Shown: piece by piece, positions 25,984 through 34,281 of the stretch
Layout: each line of letters begins with the position of its first letter
Position numbering within the stretch: the stretch's first letter is position 1
Assembly: GCF_000737195.2 (NCBI RefSeq)
Contig: NZ_JALM01000030.1
Location: forward strand, 1 to 64,000
Direction: 5' to 3'
Source: Sciscionella sediminilitoris
GTDB lineage: Bacteria; Actinomycetota; Actinomycetes; Mycobacteriales; Pseudonocardiaceae
Length of the DNA stretch: 64,000 nt
Notes under the pieces: generated by a model
Databases searched by the model: none
Told to the model about the DNA's origin: nothing
What the model saw: only the letters and a program-made list of their open reading frames with translations
Program-made: the position numbers and the translations under genes

Positions 25984-27084
25984 ATGCGGGTGCTGTTCAC
26001 CGCGGTTCCCGGCCACGGTCACGTGCGCCCGCTGCTTCCGCTCGCCGCGGCGGCCCGCTCGGCCGGGCATGAGGTGCTGTTCGCCACCGATACGGACTTC
26101 CTGGCCGCACCGGAGCAGGCCGGACTGCGCACGGTGTCCGCGGGCGGGAGCGTCCGCGAGGCCTTCGCCGCCGCGACCGGTTCGGTGCCCGAGCGGCCGC
26201 CGAGCGGGGACGGGATGCGGCACGTGCTCGGCACCGTGTTCGGGGACGCCATGCCACGCCGGTTCCTCGCCGACCTCGGCCCGATCCTGGAGCGCGAGCG
26301 TCCTGATCTCGTGGTGTACGAGCAGGGCAATCTGGGTGGCGGTCTCGCCGCGAAGCTCGCCGGAATTCCCGGTATGCAGCACGGATTCGGCCGCGTCGCG
26401 CCGTCCGGTATCGGCACCGAGATCCGGCAGGTGTTCCAGGCCCTCGGTACCGAACTCGGTATCGGGGAACCTCCGCAGGCCGGTGATCCGTTCATCGATA
26501 TCTGCCCGGAATCCGCGCAGGCACCCGAAACTCTCGCCATCGCCAACCGGATTCCGCTGCGCCCCGGCGAAGGACACGAGCCGGTCACCAGGACCGGGCG
26601 GCCGCTGCTCTATCTCACGCTCGGCACCGCGTTCGGCGATGCCGAGATATTGCGCACCGCCATCGCCGGACTGTCCACTCTGGACGCCGAGGTCCTCGTC
26701 GCCACCGGGCCCACGATCGACCCCGCGGCGCTCGGCGCCGTCCCGGACAACGTTCGCCTGGAAGCGTGGGTCTCCCAGGACACCGTGCTGCGGGCCAGTT
26801 CGCTCGCCGTGCACCACGGCGGAAGCGGAACCATGCTCGGGGCCTTCGCCGCGGGCGTCCCGCAACTGATACTCCCGCAGGGTGCCGACCAGTTCACCAA
26901 TGCCGAAACCGTGCAAGCGCTCGGCCTCGGCGCGGTGCTCACCGAACCGGGCACGATCACCGAGGCCGCACGGCAGCTGCTCACCGCGCCGGAGGTGGCA
27001 GCGGCGGTCCGGCGCATGGCCGCGGAGGTCGCGGCCATGCCCGCACCTGCTGAACTGGCTGCTCGCCTTCCCGAGTTCGCCTAG
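25984..27084 (+). CDS. GT1-type glycosyltransferase (MGT/EryCIII-like)
   Basis: A 366-residue GT-B fold glycosyltransferase of the kind that decorates macrolides, sterols or other hydrophobic acceptors with nucleotide sugars. The N-terminal acceptor domain begins RVLFTAVPGHGHVRPLLPL. The C-terminal donor domain shows SLAVHHGGSGTMLGAFAAGVPQ and LPQGADQFTNAE. It begins 10 bases after purL with a GAGGAG ribosome site, so it is probably expressed with the purine operon, which is not functionally obvious. Two further members of the family lie at 58635 and 59899. No aglycone-making genes are nearby. Confidence 0.85.
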   Translation: MRVLFTAVPGHGHVRPLLPLAAAARSAGHEVLFATDTDFLAAPEQAGLRTVSAGGSVREAFAAATGSVPERPPSGDGMRHVLGTVFGDAMPRRFLADLGPILERERPDLVVYEQGNLGGGLAAKLAGIPGMQHGFGRVAPSGIGTEIRQVFQALGTELGIGEPPQAGDPFIDICPESAQAPETLAIANRIPLRPGEGHEPVTRTGRPLLYLTLGTAFGDAEILRTAIAGLSTLDAEVLVATGPTIDPAALGAVPDNVRLEAWVSQDTVLRASSLAVHHGGSGTMLGAFAAGVPQLILPQGADQFTNAETVQALGLGAVLTEPGTITEAARQLLTAPEVAAAVRRMAAEVAAMPAPAELAARLPEFA

Positions 27085-27908
27085 TCGGCGGCGGTGGCGA
27101 ACTTGGTGAGCTGATCCATGGACCCGTTGAACACGTTCTGATCGATCGGCGAATCGCTGTACTGCCACACCGAGTAGCCGCCCCAGGTCCCGGGCAGCTG
27201 GCCGGGGTCGGCGGCGTAGCGCGCGACCCACAGCGGGTTGGTCTTCGCGAAGTCCCCGTCCACGCACTGGCTCCACCAGTTCGCGGAGGTGTAGATGGCG
27301 GGGTATTTCTTCGTCTTGGCGTGATAAGTGTCGGAGAAGTCCTTGATCCAGGCGCCCATCGCGGACTTGCTCAGCCCATAGCAGGCCGGCTTGCCCTGCA
27401 CGCTTTCCATGTCGAGCGCGCCGGGAAGGGTCTTGCCGTCCCCGGTCCATCCGCCGCCGTGCGCGATGAAGTAGTTGGCCTGCTCCGCGCCGGAGGTGGA
27501 GTCCGGATGCGCGAAGTGGTAGGCGCCGCGGATGAAGCCCTTGTCATAGGAGCCGTTGTACTGCTGTCCGAAGTAGGGGTTCGTGTACCCGGTGCCCTCG
27601 GTCGCCTTCACCCAGGTGAACCGCTTACCGGCGTTCCACTGGCCGGCCCAGTCCACATTGCCCTGGTGGCTGGCCACGTCGACACCGCGCACCGTATCGG
27701 CCAGGCGTGCGGCGCGTTTGTCGATCGCGGAGAAGGCCTTCGGTGCCTTGCCCTGCTCGGCGCGAATGGAATCGCCCATCGAGTGGTTCTGCACCGATTC
27801 GGTTTCCGCGCTCGCCGGAAGCGTGCCACCGAGGCACAAGGCCGCGGCCACTACTCCGACCGTCGCACTCGCCGCCCGGATCTGCTTTCCATGTTTCCCC
27901 GACTTCAT
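27081..27908 (-). CDS. Secreted GH25 lysozyme (first of tandem pair)
   Basis: A secreted muramidase of 275 residues that cleaves N-acetylmuramoyl bonds in peptidoglycan. A signal peptide (hydrophobic ASATVGVVAAALCLGG, cleavage near ASAE) and a 45-residue linker precede the GH25 domain. The active-site strands are VRGVDVASHQGNVDW, WVKATEGTGY and LPGALDMES, with the acidic pair at DVAS and ALDME. I chose ATG 27908, where a signal peptide begins; a frame upstream is open but adds no leader. Its closest relative is the next gene upstream, so the pair is a tandem duplication. It overlaps the convergent glycosyltransferase by four bases. Confidence 0.93.
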   Translation of the reverse strand: MKSGKHGKQIRAASATVGVVAAALCLGGTLPASAETESVQNHSMGDSIRAEQGKAPKAFSAIDKRAARLADTVRGVDVASHQGNVDWAGQWNAGKRFTWVKATEGTGYTNPYFGQQYNGSYDKGFIRGAYHFAHPDSTSGAEQANYFIAHGGGWTGDGKTLPGALDMESVQGKPACYGLSKSAMGAWIKDFSDTYHAKTKKYPAIYTSANWWSQCVDGDFAKTNPLWVARYAADPGQLPGTWGGYSVWQYSDSPIDQNVFNGSMDQLTKFATAAD

Positions 27909-27936
27909 GATTCTGCTGGCCCCTTCTTGAGAGTTT

Positions 27937-27957
27937 ACAGTTTCACAGTTGACAGTT
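27937..27957. repeat. Triple AACTGT repeat upstream of lysozyme gene
   Basis: ACAGTT occurs three times (27937, 27945, 27952) at 7-8 base spacing, reading AACTGT on the gene strand, about 30 bases before the start. Such a run may be a binding array for an activator or simple sequence drift; there is no further support. Confidence 0.35.
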
Positions 27958-27978
27958 TTGCTGTCCTCACTGAAAGCT

Positions 27979-28017
27979 GAATTCCCCGCCACGAAGACGA
28001 CTCATGACGGGGAATTC
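27979..28017 (-). terminator. Hairpin between the two lysozyme genes
   Basis: A perfect 10-bp stem (GAATTCCCCG and its complement) with a 19-nt loop, 21 bases past the stop of the upstream lysozyme gene. It probably ends that transcript, which implies that the second lysozyme gene has its own promoter. Confidence 0.55.
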
Positions 28018-28037
28018 GGCACTATGCGGCTCCGGCT

Positions 28038-28880
28038 TCAGTCGTGATTCGTGGCGAATACCTTCAACCTATCATAGGAGCCGTTGAATACGTCCTGATC
28101 GATCGGCGATGAGGAATACTGCCATACGGTGTAGTTGGTCCAGTTCGGCGGCAGCGCGCCGACGCTCGAGCTGTATCGAGCCACCCACAGTGGATTCGTC
28201 TTCGAGAAGTCTCCGGAGACGCACTGGTTCCACCAGCTCGTCGAGGTGTAGATCGCCGGATACTTGTTCGTCTTGGCCTTGTAGGTGTCGGAGAAGTCCT
28301 TGATCCAGTTGGTCATCGCGGACTTGCTCAACCCGTAACAGGTGGAGCCGTACGGGTTGTACTCCATGTCGAGCGCGCCGGGCAGCGTCTTCCCGTCGCC
28401 GCTCCATCCGCCGCCGTGCGCAAGGAAGTAGTTCGCCTGCGTGGCGCCGGAGGACTTGTTCGGCAGTGCGAAGTGATACGCGCCCCTGATGAATCCCTTG
28501 TTGTACGAACCGTTGTACTGCTGGGCGAAGTACGGACTGGTGTAACCGGTGCCCTCGGTCGCCTTCACCCAGGCGAACCGTTTACCCGCATTCCACTGCG
28601 CGTTCCAGTCCACATTGCCCTGATGCCCGGAGACATCGATACCCTGCACGCCCGCCTGCAGATTCGACGCGGCCTTGTCGAGCGCGGAGAACGTGCGCGC
28701 GGCGGGCTGGCCCTCGTGCTTCCGGATCTGCGAACCCATCGAATGATCATCCGGGTTCTGCATACCGTTGGCCGGGAGTGTGTTCGCCGGTTCGGCACTA
28801 GCCTGGGAAATAGGAAGTGCCAAGGCCGCGGCGCACACTCCTGCCGCACCCGCCGCGATGAGTCTTGGTCTGATCTTCAT
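28038..28880 (-). CDS. Secreted GH25 lysozyme (second of tandem pair)
   Basis: A 280-residue secreted muramidase and close paralogue of the neighbouring gene. The signal peptide (LIAAGAAGVCAAALALP, cleavage near ASAE) is followed by a variable linker and a GH25 domain with QGIDVSGHQGNVDW, WVKATEGTGYTSPYF and LPGALDMEY. I chose ATG 28880, seven bases after an AAAGG site; ATG 28886 is too close to it. The two genes are separated by a hairpin, so they may be expressed independently. Secreted GH25 enzymes of actinobacteria act on their own wall during growth or on competitors. Confidence 0.93.
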   Translation of the reverse strand: MKIRPRLIAAGAAGVCAAALALPISQASAEPANTLPANGMQNPDDHSMGSQIRKHEGQPAARTFSALDKAASNLQAGVQGIDVSGHQGNVDWNAQWNAGKRFAWVKATEGTGYTSPYFAQQYNGSYNKGFIRGAYHFALPNKSSGATQANYFLAHGGGWSGDGKTLPGALDMEYNPYGSTCYGLSKSAMTNWIKDFSDTYKAKTNKYPAIYTSTSWWNQCVSGDFSKTNPLWVARYSSSVGALPPNWTNYTVWQYSSSPIDQDVFNGSYDRLKVFATNHD

Positions 28881-29328
28881 GATCATGCCTTTCTGTGCCC
28901 TCGCTTTTCAGATTTGCCCCGGTCACCGCCAGTAGGCGGATGCAAGGCACTCACCACAAACCGTAATTTTCCGTTAATTCATGGCGAGAGCCGTATGATA
29001 TGCGCGCCCGACCCATGGGGCAATAATCTTCGGAACGGTTTGCCTGTTCGCGAAAACGGAGACCGAAGTGAACAATTCCGCACGCCTAATTGCGCGAAAA
29101 TCCACGGTTCCGATCGCGAATCCCCACGCCCCCGTCGATACACGGAGCCGTCGAAGCTTTCACGCAAACCGGTCACGCGGCAAGTGTGCGTGACTGATGT
29201 GGCGGTTGTAAACAGTTGTGGTCAAAGTTGCGCATGGTACTACGCAGAGTTCATCTGATCGGGCGGCGACACGCGGTACTTCGCAGGAAACTCATACAGT
29301 GAGTACTAGCGCGACGCAGCGCACAGAG
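28881..29328. other. 448-base gene-free stretch
   Basis: It separates the lysozyme gene from the end of the GH15 gene. Both neighbours lie on the minus strand, so the stretch contains the GH15 terminator region and the lysozyme promoter and leader. It is locally AT-richer than its surroundings (for example 28960-29110). A small hairpin (TCCGCC-TACT-GGCGG on the gene strand) lies 45 bases before the lysozyme start, and a dyad ACTCA-N5-TGAGT is at 29290. I looked for a ydaO-type riboswitch, often found before such wall hydrolases, and did not find one I could defend. Confidence 0.5.
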
Positions 29329-31185
29329 CTATTTCGCCCGGGTACGGTCCCGATGATGCCTGCGGTGCACGCCGTCTCCCCACAGCGTGGCCGCGCTGTT
29401 CACCAGTGCGAGGTGGGAGAACGCCTGCGGGAAGTTCCCGATGAACCGCTGCTGCTCCGCGTCGTATTCCTCGGCGAGCAGGCCGACATCGTTGGCCAGC
29501 CCGAGTAACCGCTCGAACATCGCCTCGGCCTGTTCCCGGCGCCCGGCGAGCGCCAGCGCGTCCACGTACCAGAAGGAGCACATCAAAAAAGCGCCCTCCT
29601 TTCCGGAGAGCCCGTCCAGTCCCTGCTGGTCACCGGTGGTGTACCGATCCACGAGGTCGCCGTGCGCGAGTTCCCTGCCGACCGCGTCGATGGTGCCGAG
29701 CATGCGCTCGTCGTCGCCGGGAAGGAACCCGACCGAGGACAGCCGCAGCGTGGCCGCGTCCACCGTCGTTCCCCCGTAGTACTGGGTGAACGTGCCGAGC
29801 TCGGCGTTGTACCCGTGCTCGAGCACCTCGGCGTGCATCGCCTCGCGCCTCTCCCGCCAGCGCTGCACCGGCCCGGGAAGGCCCGATTCGCAGGCGCGCA
29901 CCGCCCGGTCGAAGGCCACCCAGATCATCACCCGCGAGTAGACGAAGTACCGGTCCTCGCCGCGCACCTCCCACAGTGACTTGTCCGGCTGCTGCCAGAT
30001 CGTCTCCAGGTGGCGCATCAGCCCGCGCTGCATCGCCCAGGACTCCGGGGTCTCCTCCAGCCCGCGCTCGCGCGCCAGCTGCAACGCGTCCATGACCTCG
30101 CCGAACACATCCAGCTGCCGCTGCCGGAACGCCCCGTTGCCCACCCGTACCGGGGCCGAACCGTGATAGCCGGGCAACCAGTCCAGCTCCTGTTCGAACA
30201 GGTGCCTCGACCCGTCGATGCCATACATGATCTGCAGATCGCTCGCATCCCCCGCCAGTGCCCTGTGCAGCCAGCGCCGCCAGGCGAGCGCCTCTCCCGA
30301 ACGGCCGAAGTTGTCCAGCGCGAGCAGGGTCAGCGTGGCATCGCGCAGCCAGCAGTACCGGTAGTCCCAGTTGCGCTCTCCGCCGATGGTCTCTGGCAGC
30401 GAGGTGGTGGGCGCGGCCACGATGCCCCCGGTCGGCGCGTAGGTCAGCGCCTTGAGCGTGAGCAGCGAACGGCGCACGGTCTCCCGGTGCGGCCCCTCGT
30501 AGCGCAGCCCGCTCGCCCAGTCCCGCCACCAGCGCTCGGTGTTCTCCACCTCGGTCGCCGGATCGATCACCGGCTGGTGCACCTCGGGATCCGGGCAGTA
30601 GGACAGCGCCCAGGACAGCTGCTCGCCCTCGTCGAGGGTGAACTCCGCCCCGTGCACGCGCTCCGAGTCGACCCGATAGGGGAGCAGGTCCCCGTGCAGG
30701 GTGACCGCGCTCGGACCGGCGACCGCGAGGATGTACTCCCCGTCCTCCGCGCGCACCCGGCGCACCCAGGGGATCGAGTCCCCGTAGGCGAACCGCAGCA
30801 CCCAGCGCATCTCGAGGGTGACTTCACCGGAGATCCCGATCACGGTGCGCACCACGGCCGGCGCGTCATCGGTGTCGGTCTGCTGCGGCTGCATCGCGTC
30901 GACCAGCCGCACCACGCCCTCCTCGGTGTGGAAGTCGGTCTCGAGCACCATGGTGGTGTCCCGGTACCGCCGTTCCACCTTGGTGACCTGCGCGGCCGGC
31001 GCGATCCGCCAGTGCCCGTGCGATTCGTCGCCGAGCAGCCTGGAGAACACCGAGGGGGAATCGAAGCGGGGAAGACACAGCCAGTCGATGGAGCCGTCCT
31101 TGCCGACGAGCGCGGCGGTGCGCATATCGGAGAGCAGCGCGTAGTCCTCGATCGGCCCGGGGGCGCTTCGCTGGTCAGCAGTCAC
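29329..31185 (-). CDS. GH15 family hydrolase (trehalase/glucoamylase-like)
   Basis: A 618-residue cytosolic glycoside hydrolase. The N-terminal beta-sandwich domain opens with IEDYALLSDMRTAALVGKDG and SIDWLCLPRFDSPSVFSRLL, and the alpha/alpha toroid includes NWDYRYCWLRDATLTL. In mycobacteria a protein of this architecture is a trehalase, while other GH15 enzymes are glucoamylases or isomaltose-releasing enzymes, so the substrate is probably an alpha-glucoside such as trehalose. The start is GTG 31185. No signal peptide. The neighbouring wall hydrolases read in the same direction but are separated by the long gap, so they are not an operon. Confidence 0.88.
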   Translation of the reverse strand: MTADQRSAPGPIEDYALLSDMRTAALVGKDGSIDWLCLPRFDSPSVFSRLLGDESHGHWRIAPAAQVTKVERRYRDTTMVLETDFHTEEGVVRLVDAMQPQQTDTDDAPAVVRTVIGISGEVTLEMRWVLRFAYGDSIPWVRRVRAEDGEYILAVAGPSAVTLHGDLLPYRVDSERVHGAEFTLDEGEQLSWALSYCPDPEVHQPVIDPATEVENTERWWRDWASGLRYEGPHRETVRRSLLTLKALTYAPTGGIVAAPTTSLPETIGGERNWDYRYCWLRDATLTLLALDNFGRSGEALAWRRWLHRALAGDASDLQIMYGIDGSRHLFEQELDWLPGYHGSAPVRVGNGAFRQRQLDVFGEVMDALQLARERGLEETPESWAMQRGLMRHLETIWQQPDKSLWEVRGEDRYFVYSRVMIWVAFDRAVRACESGLPGPVQRWRERREAMHAEVLEHGYNAELGTFTQYYGGTTVDAATLRLSSVGFLPGDDERMLGTIDAVGRELAHGDLVDRYTTGDQQGLDGLSGKEGAFLMCSFWYVDALALAGRREQAEAMFERLLGLANDVGLLAEEYDAEQQRFIGNFPQAFSHLALVNSAATLWGDGVHRRHHRDRTRAK

Positions 31186-31415
31186 ATCCGGACCCTATCC
31201 CCGGGGCCGGGGCACCCCGGGGCGCCCGGTAATAACGTTTCGCCCGGCCCCTCGCACGCGCGCGCGGAGATTTTTCGACGGCTCCGCTGTGTACCTGTGC
31301 GTGATTTTGTATGGTGAAGTGGCTCAAATGGGGCGATCGGATCTCCGGGAACCGGACCACCGCGTCATACGTCGCAGCTACGATCGTCGCATCGATACGC
31401 GAGCAGGGAGGCGCA

Positions 31416-31808
31416 GTGTCTACACCAGGTGGGAACACCGGGCAGCCGGACGTACCGGCGCCGGGTGGGTCGCAGCGGCTGCACGTCGATCCGGCTTCGA
31501 TCGGGGCGGCCAAGCAGGCATTCAGTGAGGCGCTCGATGGCGTGCAGCAGCAATTGCGCCGCATCCAGTCCGCCCACCAGCAGCCCTGGGCGGGGGACCC
31601 GGTGAGCGCCGAGACCGCGCAGGCGATCAACAACCGCACCAAGGGCGGCGCCGAGGAGTTCAACGCGGAGAACGTGCTGCTCAACTACGCGCGCCAGCTC
31701 AGCAATGTGGTCGAGGGGCTGCAGCGCACCGAGCGCACCTACCGCGATTCCGAGGACGACAACGCGGCGATGTGGCACAAGCACGCACGCGAAGGGGGTG
31801 GCCAGTAA
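31416..31808 (+). CDS. PE/WXG100-like type VII secretion substrate
   Basis: A 130-residue helical-hairpin protein. Two helices flank a turn with Trp58-Ala-Gly60 (QPWAGDP), and the C-terminal part carries Tyr109-x-x-x-Glu113 (TYRDSED), the YxxxD/E signal of ESX substrates. I chose GTG 31416 because GGAGG lies four bases upstream; the frame is open to 31311. The stop and the next ATG overlap (TAATG), so it is translated with the PPE-type partner and they probably fold as a heterodimer for export. No ESX core gene (EccC, EccD, EspG) is in the window, so the secretion machine lies elsewhere. Confidence 0.78.
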   Translation: MSTPGGNTGQPDVPAPGGSQRLHVDPASIGAAKQAFSEALDGVQQQLRRIQSAHQQPWAGDPVSAETAQAINNRTKGGAEEFNAENVLLNYARQLSNVVEGLQRTERTYRDSEDDNAAMWHKHAREGGGQ

Positions 31809-33289
31809 TGACGGACATGCGCTGGCGCGGACAGAACCACGAGACGCTGTACAACTGGATCAACAGCGGCGAGGGCGCCCGCGCGGCCACCCCGCAGCTG
31901 GAGTACTGGGAGGGCCTCAAGCGCTCGCTGGTGGACATCAGCGGCCGGCTCAACGACTCGCTGAACAAGATCGGTGCCAACTGGGAGGGCAGCGCGGGAG
32001 AGGCCGCACACAAGGGCATGACCCCGCTGCGGCAGTGGGCGGACGCCGCGCAGGCCGCGGCCGATGTCATGCGCCAGACCGCGCAGGACCAGGCCGATCA
32101 CGTCTCGACCGCGCGCGCCAAGATGCCCGAGCCGGTACCCAAGACCGACGGCGGCGCCATGTCCTGGCCCGCCGAGGGCGCAGCGCCTCCCGGACAGGGC
32201 AAACCGGCCAACCCGGCGGCCGCGATCGCACTGCACGGCAAGGACCTGGAGACGGTCGAGCGCGCGGCGGGGGACGCCTCGGAGCGCGCCGTGCAGGTGA
32301 TGAACGAGTACCAGACGGCCAGCGAGCACAACGCGGGCACCATGGCGAACTTCTACAACCCGCCGAACATCGTGCTGGAGGTCGGTAACCAGCTCATCTC
32401 CGGTGGCGCCGCGTTCTCCGGCGGGCACAACCGGGCGGGTTTCCAGCACACCGGGAACCAGGACCCGACGCCGCGGTTCAACACCGAGACCGCGGGCTAC
32501 GGCTCCGCGCCGACCGGGATGTCCGGAACCGGTGCGCAGCCGCACCTGCCGAGCTCGGCCCCGGCGCCCGCCGCCGCGGCCAGCTACAACGAAAGCGCGG
32601 CGGGAACCCTGGGCGCGAGCGCGGCACTCGGCGCGCTCGGCGGCCAGCTCGCCCCGAAACTCGCCCCCGGCGGGTTCACCGGCGCGGCCTTCGGCGGTCG
32701 CGGCGGCAAGGACGAGGAGCGCTCCTCCGGTTCCCGGCCGGGTGCCACGACCGGAGCGACCAACGCGGCCGCGGCGAACACCACGCCGTCCTCGGCCCCG
32801 CAGAACAACACCCCGGCCGGTGCCCCGATGTCCCCCGGCATGGGCGCGGGGGGCGCGGGCATGAGCGGTGGGGACACCACCAAGGGCGGTAACCCCTACC
32901 TCGCCAACCGCGGTCTCACCGGGAACTCCCCGAATTCGGAGGGCTTCGACCCGCTCGGCCAGGACAAGCCGAGCGCGGGCGGGCACACCGGAGCGACCGT
33001 GCAGGCGGGCAACCAGCAGCACGGCGGCGGTGGGGCCGCCGGCGGCGCGCCGGTGCAGCACCAGCAGCAGCCGGGCGGGTACGGCTCCTACGGCGCGGAC
33101 ATGCAGCACCCGGCGGGGATGCCACCCGCTGGCGCGGGCGGTGCCGGCGGGGCCGGTGGCGCGGGCGGCTTCGGCGGCAGCGGCGGCGACCAGGTGCACG
33201 AGCAGAACTCCTTCCTGGTCTCGGCGGACAACGTGTTCGGCGACGACGAGATCAAGGTCGCCCCGCCGGTCATCGGTGAGGACTACTGA
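31808..33289 (+). CDS. PPE-domain type VII secretion substrate with Gly/Ala-rich tail
   Basis: A 493-residue protein. Residues 1-180 form the helical PPE-like domain with Trp59-Glu-Gly61 (NWEGSAG) at the helix turn and a following helix of [17 protein letters not shown] type. From about residue 190 the chain becomes Gly, Ala, Pro, Asn and Gln rich, with runs such as [19 protein letters not shown], and ends with an acidic tail ([17 protein letters not shown]). The layout recalls EspB and PPE proteins: a folded export module plus a low-complexity surface region. The partner is the preceding gene. Function outside the cell is unknown. Confidence 0.82.
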   Translation: MTDMRWRGQNHETLYNWINSGEGARAATPQLEYWEGLKRSLVDISGRLNDSLNKIGANWEGSAGEAAHKGMTPLRQWADAAQAAADVMRQTAQDQADHVSTARAKMPEPVPKTDGGAMSWPAEGAAPPGQGKPANPAAAIALHGKDLETVERAAGDASERAVQVMNEYQTASEHNAGTMANFYNPPNIVLEVGNQLISGGAAFSGGHNRAGFQHTGNQDPTPRFNTETAGYGSAPTGMSGTGAQPHLPSSAPAPAAAASYNESAAGTLGASAALGALGGQLAPKLAPGGFTGAAFGGRGGKDEERSSGSRPGATTGATNAAAANTTPSSAPQNNTPAGAPMSPGMGAGGAGMSGGDTTKGGNPYLANRGLTGNSPNSEGFDPLGQDKPSAGGHTGATVQAGNQQHGGGGAAGGAPVQHQQQPGGYGSYGADMQHPAGMPPAGAGGAGGAGGAGGFGGSGGDQVHEQNSFLVSADNVFGDDEIKVAPPVIGEDY

Positions 33290-33663
33290 GCAGGAAACGC
33301 ATCGACCCGGCGCAGGCCCGTGCGGCGGTCGGCGAGGTCCTTCCGTGGCTTCGCGGAGAGGCCGAGCCTCCCGCCCGCACGGTCCTCGCGCCCGCGGTCC
33401 GGCTCAGCCTGCGGCTGCTCGAACAGCTCGCGCCCGGGCACACCGTCGAGGTGCGGGTGCCGCCGTTCGCCGCGGTGCAGTGCATCGAGGGGCCAAGGCA
33501 CACCCGCGGAACGCCCCCGAACACCGTGGAAACCGATCCGCGCAGCTGGCTGCTGCTCGCCTGTGGCCTGCTGGGCTGGGCGGAGGCCGTGGACCAGGGC
33601 GCGGTGCAGGCCTCCGGGCACCGCGCGGATCTGTCCGCCGAGCTACCCCTGCTGCGGTTCTGA
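33286..33663 (+). CDS. Sterol carrier (SCP2-like) family protein, apparent CTG start
   Basis: A 125-residue protein of a conserved actinobacterial sterol-carrier-like family. The conserved stretch [20 protein letters not shown] is followed by [16 protein letters not shown] and [14 protein letters not shown]. Family members begin with a short basic leader followed by DPAQARAA. In this frame that leader begins at codon 33286, which is CTG and overlaps the PPE stop as CTGA; an in-frame TGA lies nine bases further upstream, and the first ATG/GTG/TTG is 33451, far inside the conserved region. So the gene seems to use CTG, one base from ATG. The biochemical role (lipid binding by analogy) is unproven. 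Confidence 0.72.
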   Translation: MSRKRIDPAQARAAVGEVLPWLRGEAEPPARTVLAPAVRLSLRLLEQLAPGHTVEVRVPPFAAVQCIEGPRHTRGTPPNTVETDPRSWLLLACGLLGWAEAVDQGAVQASGHRADLSAELPLLRF

Positions 33664-34257
33664 GGTTCGCGCGGTCACCTCGAGCACCCGGAATCCCCGG
33701 TGCGAGGCGAGCCGTTCGGTCGGGTACCCCTGCGCGATGAGCCAGGCGGCCAGCGAATCCGAGCCGAGGTTGCGCTGCACCACCAGGTAGGCGCGCCCGT
33801 CCTCGGTGAGCCGGGAAAGCCAGCGCAGCAGCAGCTCGTGCAGCGCGGCCTTGCCGATGCGCACCGGCGGATTCGAGTACAGATAGTCGAAGCGCAGCGC
33901 ATCGGGCACCTCGTCCGGGGCGCAGGCGGTCAGGTTCGCCGCTCCGAGCCGTTCGGCGTTCGCCCTGGTCAGCTCGATGGCGCGCTCGTTCGTGTCGATG
34001 CCGTACACCCGCGAACCGGGCCGGTGCAGCGCGAGCGCGCAGGCGATGGGCCCGTATCCGCAGCCGAGATCGAGCACCGTGCCATCGGTGTCCGGCCAGG
34101 GCATCTCGTCCAGCAGCACCGCGGTGCCCTTGTCGAGGTGGTCCTTGGCGAACACCCCGGCATCGGTGCCGAGCTCGAAGTCCAGCTCACCCGCGCGCAC
34201 CGGGACCACGCCCGGACGGGACCGCGCCTCCGGTCGCTGACTGAAGTAATGCCCCAC
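33643..34257 (-). CDS. RsmC/RlmG-like class I methyltransferase
   Basis: A 204-residue SAM-dependent methyltransferase resembling the C-terminal catalytic domain of 16S rRNA guanine-N2 methyltransferase RsmC. Motif I is [15 protein letters not shown], motif [19 protein letters not shown], and the base-flipping site is YSNPPVRIG, an NPP variant typical of N2-guanine methyltransferases. The start is GTG 34257. Its neighbour in divergent orientation is another RNA methyltransferase, 25 bases away, so the pair may share a promoter region. The 3' end overlaps the sterol carrier gene by 21 bases. Confidence 0.85.
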   Translation of the reverse strand: MGHYFSQRPEARSRPGVVPVRAGELDFELGTDAGVFAKDHLDKGTAVLLDEMPWPDTDGTVLDLGCGYGPIACALALHRPGSRVYGIDTNERAIELTRANAERLGAANLTACAPDEVPDALRFDYLYSNPPVRIGKAALHELLLRWLSRLTEDGRAYLVVQRNLGSDSLAAWLIAQGYPTERLASHRGFRVLEVTARTSEPQQG

Positions 34258-34281
34258 GCGGCGAGAGGTTACCTTGCACGA

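Noticed and set aside
28881-29328. Possible ydaO (c-di-AMP) riboswitch upstream of the GH25 lysozyme
   Set aside because: The expected conserved core and paired stems could not be placed; only a small hairpin is present.
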